NCBI RefSeq assembly: GCF_003217095.1 | Contig: NZ_QJSR01000001.1 | Span: 228,916-292,915, forward strand | Direction: 5' to 3' | Origin: Rhizobium sp. PP-CC-3A-592 | GTDB lineage: Bacteria > Pseudomonadota > Alphaproteobacteria > Rhizobiales > Rhizobiaceae | Length of the DNA: 64,000 nucleotides | Shown here: piece after piece, positions 1 to 17,846 of the stretch | Numbering within the stretch: position 1 is the first letter of the stretch | How the letters are laid out: the number at the start of each line of letters is the position of its first letter | The notes under the pieces: model-generated | What the model was told of the DNA's origin: nothing | The model's input: only the letters and a program-made list of their open reading frames with translations | The model's database searches: none | Made by a program: the position numbers and the translations under genes

Positions 1-1136
<1,136 letters not shown>

Positions 1137-1205
1137 TTTCGGCTCTCCATCTGTGGCCCCTTGCGGGGTTCAATTCTGTTTTAACGGGCGTCAGTCAAGC
1201 TCCGG

Positions 1206-3305
<2,100 letters not shown>

Positions 3306-3335
3306 GAGGGACTGCCTTTCGAAAATGTACGTCGA

Positions 3336-3806
3336 TTACCAGCGATAGTGCGAGAAAGCGCGATTGGCGTCGGCCATCTTGTGCGTGTCTTCGCGCTTCT
3401 TCACTGCGCTACCGCGATTGTTCGCGGCGTCCATGAGTTCGCCGCAGAGGCGATCGATCATGGTCGTTTCATTACGCTTGCGAGCTGCGGCGATGAGCCA
3501 GCGGATGGCGAGAGCCTGACGGCGCTCCGGACGAACATCAACCGGAACCTGGTACGTCGCACCACCAACGCGGCGCGAGCGGACTTCTACGTGCGGAGCG
3601 ATGTTGTCGAGAGCCGAATGGAACACGGTGACCGGCTCCTGCTTCAGCTTGCCCTGGACGGCATCGAAAGCACCGTAAACGATGTTTTCAGCAACCGACT
3701 TCTTCCCATGAAGCATGATGGCGTTCATGAACTTGGTGACAACGAGATCGCCGAACTTGGGGTCCGGGTTGATCTCACGCTTTTCTGCACTATGGCGACG
3801 GGACAT
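3336..3806 (-). CDS. rpsG: 30S ribosomal protein S7
   Basis: A primary 16S rRNA-binding protein that nucleates assembly of the 30S head and lines the E/P tRNA sites. The 156 residues and the opening [12 protein letters not shown] match the family. The basic N-terminal arm and the C-terminal AFSHYRW tail are intact. It is the second gene of the str operon, 57 bp after rpsL and 29 bp before fusA. In E. coli S7 is the translational repressor of this operon through the rpsL-rpsG spacer. The spacer here is short and I could not establish an equivalent binding structure by eye. Confidence 0.97.
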   Translation of the reverse strand: MSRRHSAEKREINPDPKFGDLVVTKFMNAIMLHGKKSVAENIVYGAFDAVQGKLKQEPVTVFHSALDNIAPHVEVRSRRVGGATYQVPVDVRPERRQALAIRWLIAAARKRNETTMIDRLCGELMDAANNRGSAVKKREDTHKMADANRAFSHYRW

Positions 3807-3863
3807 ATGTTTCGTCTCTCAACTTTATCTTTGTTTACCCAGCGAAATGGCGCTGGTGATCGA

Positions 3864-4235
3864 TTACTTCGGACGCTTTGCGCCGTACTTCGAGCGGCGC
3901 TGCTTACGGTTCTTGACACCCTGGGTATCGAGAACACCACGGATGATGTGGTAGCGAACGCCGGGCAAGTCCTTGACGCGGCCGCCGCGGATCATCACGA
4001 CGGAGTGTTCCTGCAGGTTGTGGCCTTCGCCCGGGATATAGCCGATGACTTCGAAGCCATTGGTCAGACGGATCTTGGCAACCTTACGAAGCGCCGAGTT
4101 CGGCTTCTTCGGAGTCGTCGTGTAGACGCGTGTGCACACGCCGCGCTTCTGCGGATTTTCCTGAAGCGCCGGTACCTTGTTGCGCTTGACCTGTGCCTGA
4201 CGCGGCTTGCGGATCAGCTGGTTTACGGTAGGCAT
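3864..4235 (-). CDS. rpsL: 30S ribosomal protein S12
   Basis: A decoding-centre protein of the small subunit. The 123 residues are of normal length. The conserved [11 protein letters not shown] segment carries K43, and K88 precedes D89, the usual target of RimO methylthiolation. Both lysines are wild type, so no classical streptomycin-resistance substitution is present (E. coli numbering K42/K87 without Met). It is the first gene of the str operon; the candidate promoter lies about 260 bp upstream, giving a long leader. Confidence 0.98.
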
Positions 4236-4784
4236 ATAACCATCCCTTGCAAAATCTTCGTTACCCTCTCGGGCGGATCAACGCCGTCTCCGGCTTTTGC
4301 GTACGCGTGAAAATGCGCGAACAAGGGCCGATCCGCGTTTCAGCAGATGCCCCATGAAAAGCAGAGGACGCCGTTTTCAGGCGTCTTGCGTGCAGCATTC
4401 TTGGTCTTCAGCGTGCGTTTGAACCTTGTTTGAGGCGAACTCCAGAACGTGTCGTTCCGAACCAGCCAGCCTCACATGGGCTCCGATGAGGCGGGGTGTA
4501 CTGTTTTACCCCCCTTGCGTCAAGGGCAAATCCTAAAGATTCTCCCCGCCTCTGCGCCCGAAAGCCTGCAAATGCTGGGTTTCCGACGCTTCTCGATCGG
4601 ATGCTCGGCAGAGTCCCGAGCTGCAAACCGAGGGCCATCATGAGAATCGGCAACAGCTTGCAGAAAGAATCGCTTCCGCTCGAAGATGCTGCGGGAACGA
4701 ATTGTCGGGACTGCCGCTTTTGATATAGATCACTTCATCGGCGCTCAATGCCGCATTTTCAAAGACCCGACAAGAGGAGTCTCC
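4236..4784. other. Intergenic region with divergent transcription
   Basis: These 549 bp separate rpsL (minus) from the small plus-strand gene at 4785. No ORF here has a family match or a convincing ribosome binding site; the 81-codon minus ORF at 4408-4653 is low-complexity in composition and rejected. The stretch holds a candidate str promoter around 4497-4524 and presumably the promoter of the plus-strand gene. About 250 bp between the candidate start of transcription and rpsL would be an untranslated leader. Confidence 0.6.
4497..4524 (-). promoter_or_regulatory. Candidate sigma-70-type promoter of the str operon
   Basis: On the minus strand CTTGAC (4519-4524) matches the rhizobial -35 consensus. 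It is followed after 16 bp by AGTACA (4497-4502) as a possible -10; the alternative register is TTGACG, 17 bp, TACACC. It points to rpsL about 260 bp downstream. The -35 is strong and the -10 weak. No other promoter-like sequence in the interval looked better. Confidence 0.42.
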
Positions 4785-5081
4785 ATGACGGTCCTGCCCG
4801 ACAACGACAACAATTCCGACGATCCCATGGTCTTCATCATCATCGGCAAGGCCTTCGAAGAGGACGGCGGTGGCGAGGGTGTCGACATTCATGTCGTGCT
4901 CCGCGCGGCCGACGACGACTCCGCTGTCCGCGAAGCTTTGAACGCCTTGGCCGAGGAAGGCTTCCTCGAGGCCGACCTCGACCAGATCGGCATGCTCGAA
5001 GGCGTGCCGGAAGACGAGCCGCATGCGTCCGCTTACAAGGGTGCGCTGGAAGGCGAAGTGGCGATCATCCGGTTCAACTGA
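4785..5081 (+). CDS. Conserved hypothetical protein, small and acidic
   Basis: A 98-residue acidic protein (opening MTVLPDNDNNSDDP, ending VAIIRFN). I do not recognise a named family. The ATG at 4785 is chosen because AGAGGAG lies 7 bp upstream; an in-frame ATG at 4686 lacks such a site and adds residues of different composition. The body looks like a compact alpha/beta fold (a hydrophobic VFIIIGKAF strand, then helices rich in Glu, Asp and Ala). It is the only plus-strand gene inside the str/rpoBC cluster and converges on rpoC, with a shared bidirectional terminator between them. The position suggests a gene conserved in the rhizobial lineage. Function unknown. Confidence 0.8.
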   Translation: MTVLPDNDNNSDDPMVFIIIGKAFEEDGGGEGVDIHVVLRAADDDSAVREALNALAEEGFLEADLDQIGMLEGVPEDEPHASAYKGALEGEVAIIRFN

Positions 5082-5130
5082 CCACGCCCGGAGGCGCAAC
5101 CGCCCTCACCTTCTGAGACGTCTAAACGTC

Positions 5131-5163
5131 AAAAGCCGCCCGGATCGCTCCGGGCGGCTTTTT
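5131..5163. terminator. Bidirectional intrinsic terminator between the 4785 gene and rpoC
   Basis: A perfect 14-bp stem (5131-5144 with 5149-5162) has a TCGC loop and A/T runs on both outer sides (AAAA at left, TTTTT at right). Because of this symmetry it can end the plus-strand small gene (stop at 5081) and the minus-strand rpoC (stop at 5184). Confidence 0.9.
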
Positions 5164-5183
5164 CATGTGGTCGCGTCTGCCGA

Positions 5184-9389
<4,206 letters not shown>

Positions 9390-9547
9390 GCCTATCTCCT
9401 TTGGGGCAAGGCCCCTTATCATGAGCGCGGGTGGCCGGCATTTCCCGGGGCGCCGGCCCCTCTGCTCGTCAAACGGATAAAACCGCATCGGGTGCGGCTC
9501 AGCGCCCTGCCCCGTCATCTCTTTTCGGAAGACGACCGGCAGGACCT

Positions 9548-9572
9548 GCGCGCGCCTGGTCGAGGCGCGCGC
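9548..9572 (-). other. Perfect 10-bp hairpin just after rpoB
   Basis: Arms GCGCGCGCCT and AGGCGCGCGC (plus-strand reading) enclose a 5-nt loop, starting 12 bp after the rpoB stop. No T-run follows on the minus strand, so it is not a typical terminator. An RNA-processing or 3'-end-protecting hairpin within the rpoB-rpoC transcript is the simplest reading. Confidence 0.5.
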
Positions 9573-9584
9573 GTCAATCGCGTT

Positions 9585-12500
9585 TTATTCAGCGGCGTCC
9601 GGCAGCTGCGTCGGCTGGAGCTCGTCAAGCTTCGAGTTCTCGAGCTCGACGGACAGGCCGAGGGAGCGCATTTCCTTGACGAGAACGTTGAAGCTCTCCG
9701 GAATGCCTGCCTCGAATGTGTCGTCGCCGCGCACGATCGCCTCGTAGACCTTGGTTCGTCCGGCCACGTCGTCCGACTTCACCGTCAGCATTTCCTGCAG
9801 CGTGTAGGCGGCGCCGTAGGCTTCCAGCGCCCAGACTTCCATTTCCCCGAAGCGCTGACCGCCGAACTGGGCCTTGCCGCCGAGCGGTTGCTGGGTGACC
9901 AGCGAGTAAGGACCGATCGAACGCGCGTGGATCTTGTCGTCCACGAGGTGGTTCAGCTTCAGCATGTAGATGTAGCCGACGGTCACCTGACGGTCGAACT
10001 GATCGCCGGTACGGCCATCATAGAGCGTGGACTGACCCGAAACGTTCAGGCCTGCCTGCGCCAGCATCTCGTTGACGTCGGCTTCCACAGCGCCGTCGAA
10101 CACCGGCGTTGCGATCGACACGCCGCGGCGCGTCTGCTCGGCCAGACGAACGATGCTGTCGTCGTCATAGTCCTTGATCGGCTCGCCCTTCGGACCAGAT
10201 CCGATGACGCTGTCGATGGTGTCGCGCAGCGGCTGAATGTCGGCGCCTGCCTTGTAGGCGTCGAGCATGTCACCGATCTTGCGACCCATGCCGGCGCAAG
10301 CCCAGCCGAGGTGCGTCTCGAGGATCTGGCCGACGTTCATGCGCGATGGCACGCCCAGCGGGTTCAGAACCACGTCCACATGCGTACCGTCTTCCAGGAA
10401 CGGCATGTCTTCGATCGGAACGATGCGCGACACGACACCCTTGTTGCCGTGACGGCCGGCCATCTTGTCGCCCGGCTGGATCTTGCGCTTCACAGCGACA
10501 AAGACCTTGACCATCTTCATGACGCCCGGAGGCATTTCGTCGCCGCGCTGGACCTTTTCGACCTTGTCCATGAAGCGATGCTCGAGCAGCGACTTCGACT
10601 CGTCGTACTGGCCCCGCAGAGCTTCGATCTCGCCCTGAGCCTTTTCGTCCTCGACAGCGAACATCCACCACTGCGAGCGGGGATATTCGGAGACGATCGC
10701 GTTGGTCAGCTCCGTGCCCTTCTTGAAGCTCTTCGGACCTGCAACGGCGGCGTGGCCGCGCAGCATGTCGATCAGGCGCGCATAGACGTTGCGGTCGAGA
10801 ATCGCCTGCTCGTCGTCGCGGTCCTTTGCGAGACGTTCGATTTCCTCGCGCTCGATCGCCATCGCACGCTCGTCCTTCTCAACGCCGTGGCGATTGAAAA
10901 CGCGAACTTCGACGATGGTCCCGAACGTGCCCGGGGGCATGCGCATGGACGTGTCGCGGACGTCGGAAGCCTTTTCGCCAAAGATGGCGCGCAGGAGCTT
11001 TTCTTCCGGCGTCATCGGGCTTTCACCCTTCGGCGTGATCTTGCCGACGAGGATGTCGCCCGGCTGCACTTCCGCACCGATATAGACGATGCCGGCTTCG
11101 TCGAGGTTCTTTAGCGCTTCTTCCGAAACGTTCGGAATGTCGCGCGTGATTTCTTCCGGACCCAGCTTCGTGTCGCGCGCCATCACTTCGAATTCTTCGA
11201 TGTGGATGGAGGTGAACACGTCGTCGCGCACGATGCGCTCGGACAGCAGGATCGAGTCCTCGTAGTTGTAGCCGTTCCAGGGCATGAACGCGACGAGCGC
11301 GTTGCGGCCGAGTGCGAGGTCACCGAGGTCGGTCGAGGGACCGTCCGCGATGATGTCGCCCTTGTTCAGGATGTCACCGACGGTGACCAGCGGGCGCTGG
11401 TTGACGCAGGTGTTCTGGTTGGAGCGCTGGAACTTCTGCAGGCGATAGATATCGACGCCGGACTTGCCGGACTCCAGATCTTCCGTGGCGCGGATAACGA
11501 TACGCGTCGCGTCGACCTGGTCGACGACGCCGCTGCGGCGAGCCGCGATGGCGGCGCCCGAGTCACGAGCGACGACAGGTTCCATGCCCGTGCCCACGAA
11601 GGGCGCTTCGGCGCGCAGCAGAGGCACGGCCTGACGCTGCATGTTCGAGCCCATGAGCGCGCGGTTCGCATCGTCGTTCTCAAGGAACGGGATGAGAGCG
11701 GCGGCAACGGACACGAGCTGCTTCGGCGAGACGTCCATCAGGTTGATCTGGTCGCGCGGCGTCAGCATGACTTCGCCCGAGTGACGGCAGACGACGAATT
11801 CTTCTTCGAATTCGTTCTCTGCGTTCAGCACGGAGTTCGCCTGTGCAACGTGGTACTTGGCCTCTTCCATGGCAGAGAGGTAGACCACTTCGCGCGTCAC
11901 CTTGCCGTCCACGATCTTGCGGTACGGGCTTTCGATGAAGCCGTACTTGTTGACGCGGGCGAAGGTCGCAAGCGAGTTGATCAGACCGATGTTCGGGCCT
12001 TCCGGCGTCTCGATCGGGCAAATACGGCCGTAGTGAGTCGGGTGAACGTCGCGGACTTCGAAGCCTGCGCGCTCACGGGTCAGACCGCCCGGTCCAAGAG
12101 CCGAAAGACGGCGCTTGTGGGTGATTTCCGAGAGCGGGTTCACCTGGTCCATGAACTGCGACAGCTGCGAGGAACCGAAGAACTCGCGCACGGCGGCAGC
12201 CGCCGGCTTGGCGTTGATCAGGTCCTGCGGCATGACGGTGTCGATCTCGATCGACGACATGCGCTCCTTGATAGCGCGCTCCATGCGGAGCAGGCCGAGA
12301 CGATACTGATTTTCCATCAGCTCGCCGACGGAACGAACGCGGCGGTTGCCGAGGTTGTCGATGTCGTCGATTTCGCCCTTGCCGTCACGCAGATCGACCA
12401 GCATCCGGACCACGGCAAGGATATCCTCCTTACGCAGAACGCGGACCGTATCGGCAGCGTCGACGTCGAGACGCATATTCATCTTCACGCGGCCGACGGC

Positions 12501-13724
12501 GGAGAGATCGTAACGCTCCGAATCGAAGAACAGCGTGTTGAACATGGCTTCGGCCGAATCCATGGTCGGCGGCTCGCCCGGGCGCATAACGCGGTAGATA
12601 TCGAACAGGGCGTCCTGACGGTTTTCGTTCTTATCGACGGCGATCGTGTTGCGGATGTAGGCACCGACATTGATGTGGTCGATGTCGAGAACCGGGATCT
12701 CATCGAAGCCTGCAGCAAGGATGACGCCCAGGGTCTTCTCGTCGATCTCGTCGCCGGCTTCCAGGAAGATTTCACCGGTTTCCGTGTTGACGAGGTCCTC
12801 GGCTAGGTAGTTGCCGTAGAGATCGTCGTCGGACGCCTTGATAGCCTTCAGGCCCTTCTCGGTCAGCGAACGCAGCAGGCGCGGAGTCAGCTTCTTGCCG
12901 CTTTCCACGACGACTTCGCCGGTGTCGGCGTCGACCATCTCGGTGATGGCCTTCTGGCCCTTCAGGACCTCCGGCTGGAACGGAATCCGCCAGCCCTTGC
13001 CGTCACGCTTGTAGAAGGACTTGGTGTAGAACGTCTCGAGGATCTCCTCGCCGTCCATGCCGAGTGCCATCAGCAGGGAGGAGACGGGGATCTTGCGGCG
13101 ACGGTCGATACGTGCGTGCACGATGTCCTTGGCGTCGAATTCGATATCGAGCCAGGAACCGCGATACGGAATGACGCGTGCGGCGAACAGCAGCTTGCCC
13201 GACGAGTGGCTCTTGCCCTTGTCGTGGTCGAAGAACACGCCCGGCGAACGGTGCATCTGCGAGACGATGACGCGCTCGGTGCCATTGACGATGAACGTGC
13301 CATTATTCGTCATGAGCGGCATGTCGCCCATGTAAACGTTCTGTTCCTTGATGTCCTTGACGGACTTCGCGCCCGTATCTTCATCGATATCGAACACGAT
13401 GAGGCGCAACGTCACCTTGAGCGGCGCTGCGTAGGTCAGGTCGCGCTGACGGCATTCGTCGACGTCGAACTTCGGGGGCTCGAACTCGTAGGAAACGAAC
13501 TCCAGCATGGAAGCGCCGGAGAAGTCGCTGATCGGGAAGACGGACTTGAAAACCGACTGCAGCCCCTCGTCAGGACGGCCGCCAGCCGGCTCCTTGACCA
13601 TCAGGAACTGGTCGTAGGACGCCTTCTGAACCTCAATGAGGTTCGGCATTTCTGCGACTTCGGGGATTTTGCCGAAAAACTTGCGTACGCGCCTGCGACC
13701 GTTAAATGTAAGGGTCTGAGCCAT
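9585..13724 (-). CDS. rpoB: DNA-directed RNA polymerase subunit beta
   Basis: RNA polymerase beta, 1379 residues, normal for Rhizobiaceae. The rifampicin region reads [15 protein letters not shown] followed by [15 protein letters not shown]526, H536 and S541 correspond to E. coli D516, H526 and S531 and are wild type, whereas E. coli N518 is Val (V528) here. The catalytic and switch segments near [10 protein letters not shown] and [23 protein letters not shown] are intact. The ATG (13722-13724) has AAGGAG 7 bp upstream. It lies 265 bp after rplL; two hairpins in that gap probably allow partial read-through from the ribosomal genes, as known for E. coli rplL-rpoB. Confidence 0.98.
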   Translation of the reverse strand: MAQTLTFNGRRRVRKFFGKIPEVAEMPNLIEVQKASYDQFLMVKEPAGGRPDEGLQSVFKSVFPISDFSGASMLEFVSYEFEPPKFDVDECRQRDLTYAAPLKVTLRLIVFDIDEDTGAKSVKDIKEQNVYMGDMPLMTNNGTFIVNGTERVIVSQMHRSPGVFFDHDKGKSHSSGKLLFAARVIPYRGSWLDIEFDAKDIVHARIDRRRKIPVSSLLMALGMDGEEILETFYTKSFYKRDGKGWRIPFQPEVLKGQKAITEMVDADTGEVVVESGKKLTPRLLRSLTEKGLKAIKASDDDLYGNYLAEDLVNTETGEIFLEAGDEIDEKTLGVILAAGFDEIPVLDIDHINVGAYIRNTIAVDKNENRQDALFDIYRVMRPGEPPTMDSAEAMFNTLFFDSERYDLSAVGRVKMNMRLDVDAADTVRVLRKEDILAVVRMLVDLRDGKGEIDDIDNLGNRRVRSVGELMENQYRLGLLRMERAIKERMSSIEIDTVMPQDLINAKPAAAAVREFFGSSQLSQFMDQVNPLSEITHKRRLSALGPGGLTRERAGFEVRDVHPTHYGRICPIETPEGPNIGLINSLATFARVNKYGFIESPYRKIVDGKVTREVVYLSAMEEAKYHVAQANSVLNAENEFEEEFVVCRHSGEVMLTPRDQINLMDVSPKQLVSVAAALIPFLENDDANRALMGSNMQRQAVPLLRAEAPFVGTGMEPVVARDSGAAIAARRSGVVDQVDATRIVIRATEDLESGKSGVDIYRLQKFQRSNQNTCVNQRPLVTVGDILNKGDIIADGPSTDLGDLALGRNALVAFMPWNGYNYEDSILLSERIVRDDVFTSIHIEEFEVMARDTKLGPEEITRDIPNVSEEALKNLDEAGIVYIGAEVQPGDILVGKITPKGESPMTPEEKLLRAIFGEKASDVRDTSMRMPPGTFGTIVEVRVFNRHGVEKDERAMAIEREEIERLAKDRDDEQAILDRNVYARLIDMLRGHAAVAGPKSFKKGTELTNAIVSEYPRSQWWMFAVEDEKAQGEIEALRGQYDESKSLLEHRFMDKVEKVQRGDEMPPGVMKMVKVFVAVKRKIQPGDKMAGRHGNKGVVSRIVPIEDMPFLEDGTHVDVVLNPLGVPSRMNVGQILETHLGWACAGMGRKIGDMLDAYKAGADIQPLRDTIDSVIGSGPKGEPIKDYDDDSIVRLAEQTRRGVSIATPVFDGAVEADVNEMLAQAGLNVSGQSTLYDGRTGDQFDRQVTVGYIYMLKLNHLVDDKIHARSIGPYSLVTQQPLGGKAQFGGQRFGEMEVWALEAYGAAYTLQEMLTVKSDDVAGRTKVYEAIVRGDDTFEAGIPESFNVLVKEMRSLGLSVELENSKLDELQPTQLPDAAE

Positions 13725-13892
13725 CGTCGCTCCTTCAATATGTGCATCCGGGCCTGCAGCGGACGGGGACCGATGGCCAGTCGACCCCGTCTAAGATGGA
13801 TTGTTCAATCTCGTCTCGCGGCCCTGGACACAAAGCGCGGAATGCCGTGTCGTCCAGGTGCCGGGACCATCCTCTTGAAGAACCCATTACCA

Positions 13893-13973
13893 AAAAGCCA
13901 ATTATGTGGGGGCTTTTAGGTAATACGTTCGAAAAACGGTCAAAGAGAGGCAGCCCTTACGGGCCGCCTCTCT
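13893..13973 (-). terminator. Candidate attenuator pair between rplL and rpoB
   Basis: Two minus-strand hairpins follow rplL. The first (13944-13973) has a 13-position stem with one mismatch, a 4-nt loop and a short T tail. The second (13893-13917) pairs AAAAGCC with GGCTTTT around an 11-nt loop and is followed by a T-rich tail. Both look weaker than full terminators, which fits partial termination setting the ratio of L7/L12 to RNA polymerase (established in E. coli, inferred here). Confidence 0.55.
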
Positions 13974-13989
13974 CTGTCGTAAAGCCAGA

Positions 13990-14367
<378 letters not shown>

Positions 14368-14426
14368 AGTCATAGTTCCTTTTGTTCAATTCGAACCGAT
14401 GTTGATATAAACAGCGAAAAACCGCC

Positions 14427-14948
14427 TTATGCGGCTTCTTCGTCCTTCTTGGCGTAGGCCGCGAACACGCGGGCAAGCTGGCTTGCCGGTGCTGCAACAA
14501 CGCTTGCGATCCGGGTAGCCGGCGTCTGGATCATGCCCAGCAGCCTTCCACGCAGTTCGTCCAGCGAAGGCAGGGTCGCAAGCGACTTGACGCCTTCCGC
14601 ATTCAGCGTTGTGGTGCCCATGGAACCACCGAGAACAACGACCTTGTCGTTGGTCTTGGCGAAATCCACGACGACCTTGGGAGCCACGATCGGATCGACG
14701 CTGTATGCAATCAGCGTCTGACCCTTGAAGAGATCGATGATCCCTTCGGACTCCGTACCCTGAAGGGCAATCTTGGCCAGGCGGTTCTTCGCGACTTTGA
14801 CGGTGCCGCCAGCTGCGCGCATCTTCGAACGAAAATCGTTCATTTGCGCAACGGTGACGCCGGCATAGTGGGCCACGACAACCGAACCAGAAGCCTTGAA
14901 GACTTCGTTCAGCTCCGTGACGAATTCGCGTTTTTCCGCTCTTTCCAC
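14427..14948 (-). CDS. rplJ: 50S ribosomal protein L10
   Basis: L10 anchors L7/L12 dimers to the 23S rRNA stalk base; 173 residues. The start is GTG (14946-14948) with a GGAG motif about 9 nt upstream. The reading [15 protein letters not shown] matches the family N-terminus and no better ATG exists. The N-terminal rRNA-binding domain contains [12 protein letters not shown], and the C-terminal helix ending in [11 protein letters not shown] binds L12. It is preceded by a 328-bp structured leader and in other bacteria is autoregulated by the L10-L12 complex. Confidence 0.96.
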   Translation of the reverse strand: MERAEKREFVTELNEVFKASGSVVVAHYAGVTVAQMNDFRSKMRAAGGTVKVAKNRLAKIALQGTESEGIIDLFKGQTLIAYSVDPIVAPKVVVDFAKTNDKVVVLGGSMGTTTLNAEGVKSLATLPSLDELRGRLLGMIQTPATRIASVVAAPASQLARVFAAYAKKDEEAA

Positions 14949-15276
14949 TGCCTATCTCCAGTTGGCAGACCGCAATCCTGCAGGCCTGCCGGGTTTGCCT
15001 TTGCCGCGCGGGATAAAACGATCCCGTGCGACGCTCGAGGATCCTGTCCCCTGCGAAGCACCGCGAGGCGCTCACAAGGCAAGCCGAGGTTCGAACCGAT
15101 GTTTCCCTTGGCCGGAGCCGCGGGACAAATTCGGGTCTCACCCGTCTCATGCAGGCATCAGTGATTAAGGGATAACCACCTGCAATCTCGGACAGGAGTT
15201 CCGGGCCGAAGCCCGGAGATCCGGTCCCGAAGGACCGGAATTCGTGTTCGGCAGAGCTTTCACCCCGCCGACGACA
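14949..15276 (-). promoter_or_regulatory. Structured rplA-rplJ leader, candidate L10 leader
   Basis: These 328 bp between rplA and rplJ contain no supported ORF. On the minus strand two perfect hairpins, stems 8 bp (15220-15239) and 7 bp (15200-15217), both close with a C(TTCG)G tetraloop right after rplA. A further 9-bp stem with one mismatch (about 15009-15030, AT-rich loop) lies nearer rplJ. An L10-L12 autoregulatory leader is known at this position in several bacteria. Here only position and structure support it; no covariance model could be run. Confidence 0.45.
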
Positions 15277-15975
15277 TCAGGCGACGCTGAGCGTCGACAG
15301 ATCGATCTTGACGCCCGGACCCATGGTCGAGGAAATCGCGACGCGCTTGACGTAGTTGCCCTTGGCACCTGCCGGCTTCGCCTTGATGACGGCATCTGCG
15401 AAGGCACGGATGTTTTCTTCCAGAGCGCCCGGAGCGAACGAGGCCTTGCCGATGCCGGCGTGGATGATACCAGCCTTCTCGACGCGGAACTCGACAGCGC
15501 CACCCTTGGAAGCCTTAACAGCGCCGGTGACGTCCATGGTCACGGTACCGACCTTCGGGTTCGGCATCATGCCGCGGGGGCCGAGAACCTTGCCGAGACG
15601 GCCGACGAGCGGCATCATGTCCGGGGTCGCGATGCAACGATCGAAGTCGATCTTGCCGCCCTGGACGATCTCGACGAGATCTTCAGCGCCAACGACGTCT
15701 GCACCAGCAGCGCGGGCTTCGTCAGCCTTGGCGCCACGTGCGAAAACAGCGACGCGAACGTCGCGGCCGGTGCCGTTCGGCAGGTTGACGACGCCACGGA
15801 CCATCTGGTCAGCGTGACGCGGGTCAACGCCGAGGTTCATGGCCACTTCGATGGTTTCGTCGAACTTGGCGATCGCCCGTTCCTTGACCATGCCGATAGC
15901 GTCCGACAGGCTGTAGATCTTGGTGGGATCGACGCCTTCGCGGGTCTTCTGTACGCGCTTTGCAAGCTTTGTCAT
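15277..15975 (-). CDS. rplA: 50S ribosomal protein L1
   Basis: L1 builds the mobile stalk that moves E-site tRNA, and in E. coli it represses its own rplK-rplA mRNA. The 232 residues are of normal length. The conserved [17 protein letters not shown] segment of the RNA-binding region is intact. The ATG (15973-15975) lies 1 bp beyond the rplK stop, so the two genes are tightly coupled. Confidence 0.97.
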   Translation of the reverse strand: MTKLAKRVQKTREGVDPTKIYSLSDAIGMVKERAIAKFDETIEVAMNLGVDPRHADQMVRGVVNLPNGTGRDVRVAVFARGAKADEARAAGADVVGAEDLVEIVQGGKIDFDRCIATPDMMPLVGRLGKVLGPRGMMPNPKVGTVTMDVTGAVKASKGGAVEFRVEKAGIIHAGIGKASFAPGALEENIRAFADAVIKAKPAGAKGNYVKRVAISSTMGPGVKIDLSTLSVA

Positions 15976-15976
15976 C

Positions 15977-16408
15977 TTACGCCACCACTTCCAGACCCAT
16001 GGCGCGGGCGGAGCCCTCGATCATGGTCATCGCGCCTTCGATATCGGCTGCATTGAGGTCCTTCATCTTGGCTTCGGCGATCGAACGGATCTGAGCCTTG
16101 GTGAGGGTTGCGGCAGCGCCGCCCTTGCCCGGGGTCTTGGAGCCCGAGGTGATCTTTGCTTCCTTCTTGAGGAAGTAGCTGACCGGCGGCTTCTTCATCG
16201 CGAAGGTAAAGGACTTGTCCTGGAAGTAGGTGATGACGACCGGGATCGGCATGCCCTTTTCCATTTCCTGCGTGGCGGCATTGAACGCCTTGCAGAATTC
16301 CATGATGTTGATGCCGCGCTGACCAAGTGCAGGACCGATCGGCGGGGACGGATTTGCCGACCCTGCCTTCACCTGCAGCTTGAGCTGGCCCATAACTTTC
16401 TTAGCCAT
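15977..16408 (-). CDS. rplK: 50S ribosomal protein L11
   Basis: L11 binds the GTPase-associated centre of 23S rRNA; 143 residues. The open frame runs 17 codons further upstream, but [13 protein letters not shown] at 16406-16408 is the family N-terminus and an AGAGAG stretch precedes it. The proline-rich [16 protein letters not shown] hinge near residues 20-35 is present. It lies 229 bp after nusG and is coupled to rplA. Confidence 0.97.
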   Translation of the reverse strand: MAKKVMGQLKLQVKAGSANPSPPIGPALGQRGINIMEFCKAFNAATQEMEKGMPIPVVITYFQDKSFTFAMKKPPVSYFLKKEAKITSGSKTPGKGGAAATLTKAQIRSIAEAKMKDLNAADIEGAMTMIEGSARAMGLEVVA

Positions 16409-16581
16409 TACTCTCTGCCTTTTCTCTGCCCGACCCTCGGAAACACCATGAAGGCGCATCTTGGACCGGGCGTTCGACCGGTTTCCCGGTCACGGATGCC
16501 GTATCTCGATGAAATCCGGCGGCTGCGGTTGCGTGGTGCGGTTTCCGGGTCCGGCTAAGAGCCCTTCCCCTTCCACGCGGT

Positions 16582-16623
16582 GGCGGCGATGTCGCCGCCT
16601 GAAGATCCACCCTTGGGCGGATC
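16582..16623 (-). other. Two tandem hairpins after nusG
   Basis: The first (16604-16623) pairs GATCCGCCC with GGGTGGATC on the minus strand with a 2-nt loop at most. The second (16582-16599) has a 7-bp GGCGGCG stem. Neither has a T-run. They lie in the 229-bp nusG-rplK spacer, the place where L1-dependent control of rplKA is found in E. coli, so a regulatory or processing role is possible but not shown. Confidence 0.4.
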
Positions 16624-16637
16624 GTCATTACGTCAGC

Positions 16638-17168
16638 TCAGACCTTCTCGACCTGAGCGAATTCGAGATCGACAGGCGTTGCACGACCGAAGATCGAAAC
16701 TTCGACCTTGAGACGAGCCCGCTCTTCGTCGACATCCTGAACGATGCCGTTGAACGAGGCGAAGGGACCGTCAGAAACGCGGACCTGCTCGCCAACCTCA
16801 AACGAGATCGAGGGCTTCGGCCTGTCAACACCGTCCTGAACCTGACCGAGAATACGCTCGGCCTCATGGTCCGGGATCGGAACAGGCTTATTGTCGGAAC
16901 CGAGGAACCCGGTGACCTTCGGTGTATTCTTGATGAGGTGATAGGCCTCATCCGTCAGGTTGGCGCGAACCATCACATAACCCGGGAAGAACTTGCGCTC
17001 GGCATCGACCTTGCGGCCGCGGCGGACTTCGACAACCTTTTCCGTCGGAACGAGGATCTTCTCAAACAGATGGCTCAAGCCCTTCTGCTTGGCCTTCTCT
17101 TCGATCGACTCGGCAACCTTCTTCTCGAAGTTCGAATAGGCGTGAACGATATACCAACGCGGAGCCAT
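16638..17168 (-). CDS. nusG: Transcription termination/antitermination protein NusG
   Basis: A universal RNA polymerase-associated elongation factor linking Rho or the ribosome to transcription; 176 residues. The N-terminal NGN domain begins [14 protein letters not shown] and the C-terminal KOW domain lies around [16 protein letters not shown]. The start MAPRWY at 17166-17168 is preferred over in-frame upstream Met codons on family length. It lies 16 bp after secE, forming the usual secE-nusG pair. Confidence 0.97.
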   Translation of the reverse strand: MAPRWYIVHAYSNFEKKVAESIEEKAKQKGLSHLFEKILVPTEKVVEVRRGRKVDAERKFFPGYVMVRANLTDEAYHLIKNTPKVTGFLGSDNKPVPIPDHEAERILGQVQDGVDRPKPSISFEVGEQVRVSDGPFASFNGIVQDVDEERARLKVEVSIFGRATPVDLEFAQVEKV

Positions 17169-17184
17169 GTTCATTCCCACTCGA

Positions 17185-17385
17185 TTAGATGCCGACATTG
17201 AGGACGAGGCCGATGAGCCAGCCCATCAATTGATCCGCAGCAAAGAAGAAAGCCGCAGAAATGATGACCATGATAAACACCATCAGCGTGGAGATCACGG
17301 TTTCCCGGCGGGAGGGCCATGTCACTTTTGCCGTCTCGGAGCGGACCTGCTTCAGAAACGTTACGGGGTTAGTCTTCACTGCCAT
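17185..17385 (-). CDS. secE: Preprotein translocase subunit SecE
   Basis: A small inner-membrane subunit of SecYEG; 66 residues. It has an N-terminal cytosolic amphipathic helix ([23 protein letters not shown]) and a single transmembrane helix, the short one-helix form usual in alphaproteobacteria. The start at 17383-17385 is chosen because the 16 extra upstream codons show no family resemblance. tRNA-Trp lies about 240 bp upstream and nusG follows. Confidence 0.95.
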   Translation of the reverse strand: MAVKTNPVTFLKQVRSETAKVTWPSRRETVISTLMVFIMVIISAAFFFAADQLMGWLIGLVLNVGI

Positions 17386-17456
17386 TGATTGCTCACGCCT
17401 TGACGGCCCGTAAAGCTGAATGCTCAGCCCCACGCGCCGCGTGTCTGTTGGACCCT

Positions 17457-17485
17457 ACATAAAGACCGAATCTGAAAATCACAAG
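17457..17485 (-). promoter_or_regulatory. Candidate secE-nusG promoter
   Basis: On the minus strand CTTGTG (17480-17485) is followed after 17 bp by TTATGT (17457-17462). It lies about 70 bp upstream of the secE ATG in a locally AT-rich stretch between tRNA-Trp and secE. Both boxes deviate from consensus. Confidence 0.35.
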
Positions 17486-17622
17486 GACTTTCCGATCTTT
17501 TAAGCGAATTATGCCACCCAACACCGGGGGCGCCAAACCGCCTTTCCGATATATAAAACGTCGTTGCTTCGACAGTCGCGACCAGATTTGTCGCTATGGA
17601 ATGACACTATTACATATGAAAA

Positions 17623-17698
<76 letters not shown>

Positions 17699-17758
17699 TC
17701 ACGGCGCAGACGGAACAACTCCGGGGAGCGTATCGTCGTCATATCGACCGTGCGCTCC

Positions 17759-17786
17759 TTTAAGACGGGCGCGCCGGATTGGCAAG
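17759..17786 (-). promoter_or_regulatory. Weak candidate promoter for tRNA-Trp
   Basis: On the minus strand CTTGCC (17781-17786), 16 bp, CTTAAA (17759-17764), about 60 bp upstream of the tRNA 5' end. Only partial consensus match. Confidence 0.28.
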
Positions 17787-17846
17787 AGCCCTTTTCATCT
17801 TTTCGGCCGGGACCGCACCCTCCGTCCACGAATTGAACGCGCAGGC

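Noticed and set aside
9390-9518. 43-codon N-terminal extension of RpoC
   Set aside because: The family start [10 protein letters not shown] has a strong ribosome site at the right distance; the extension has neither homology nor a site.
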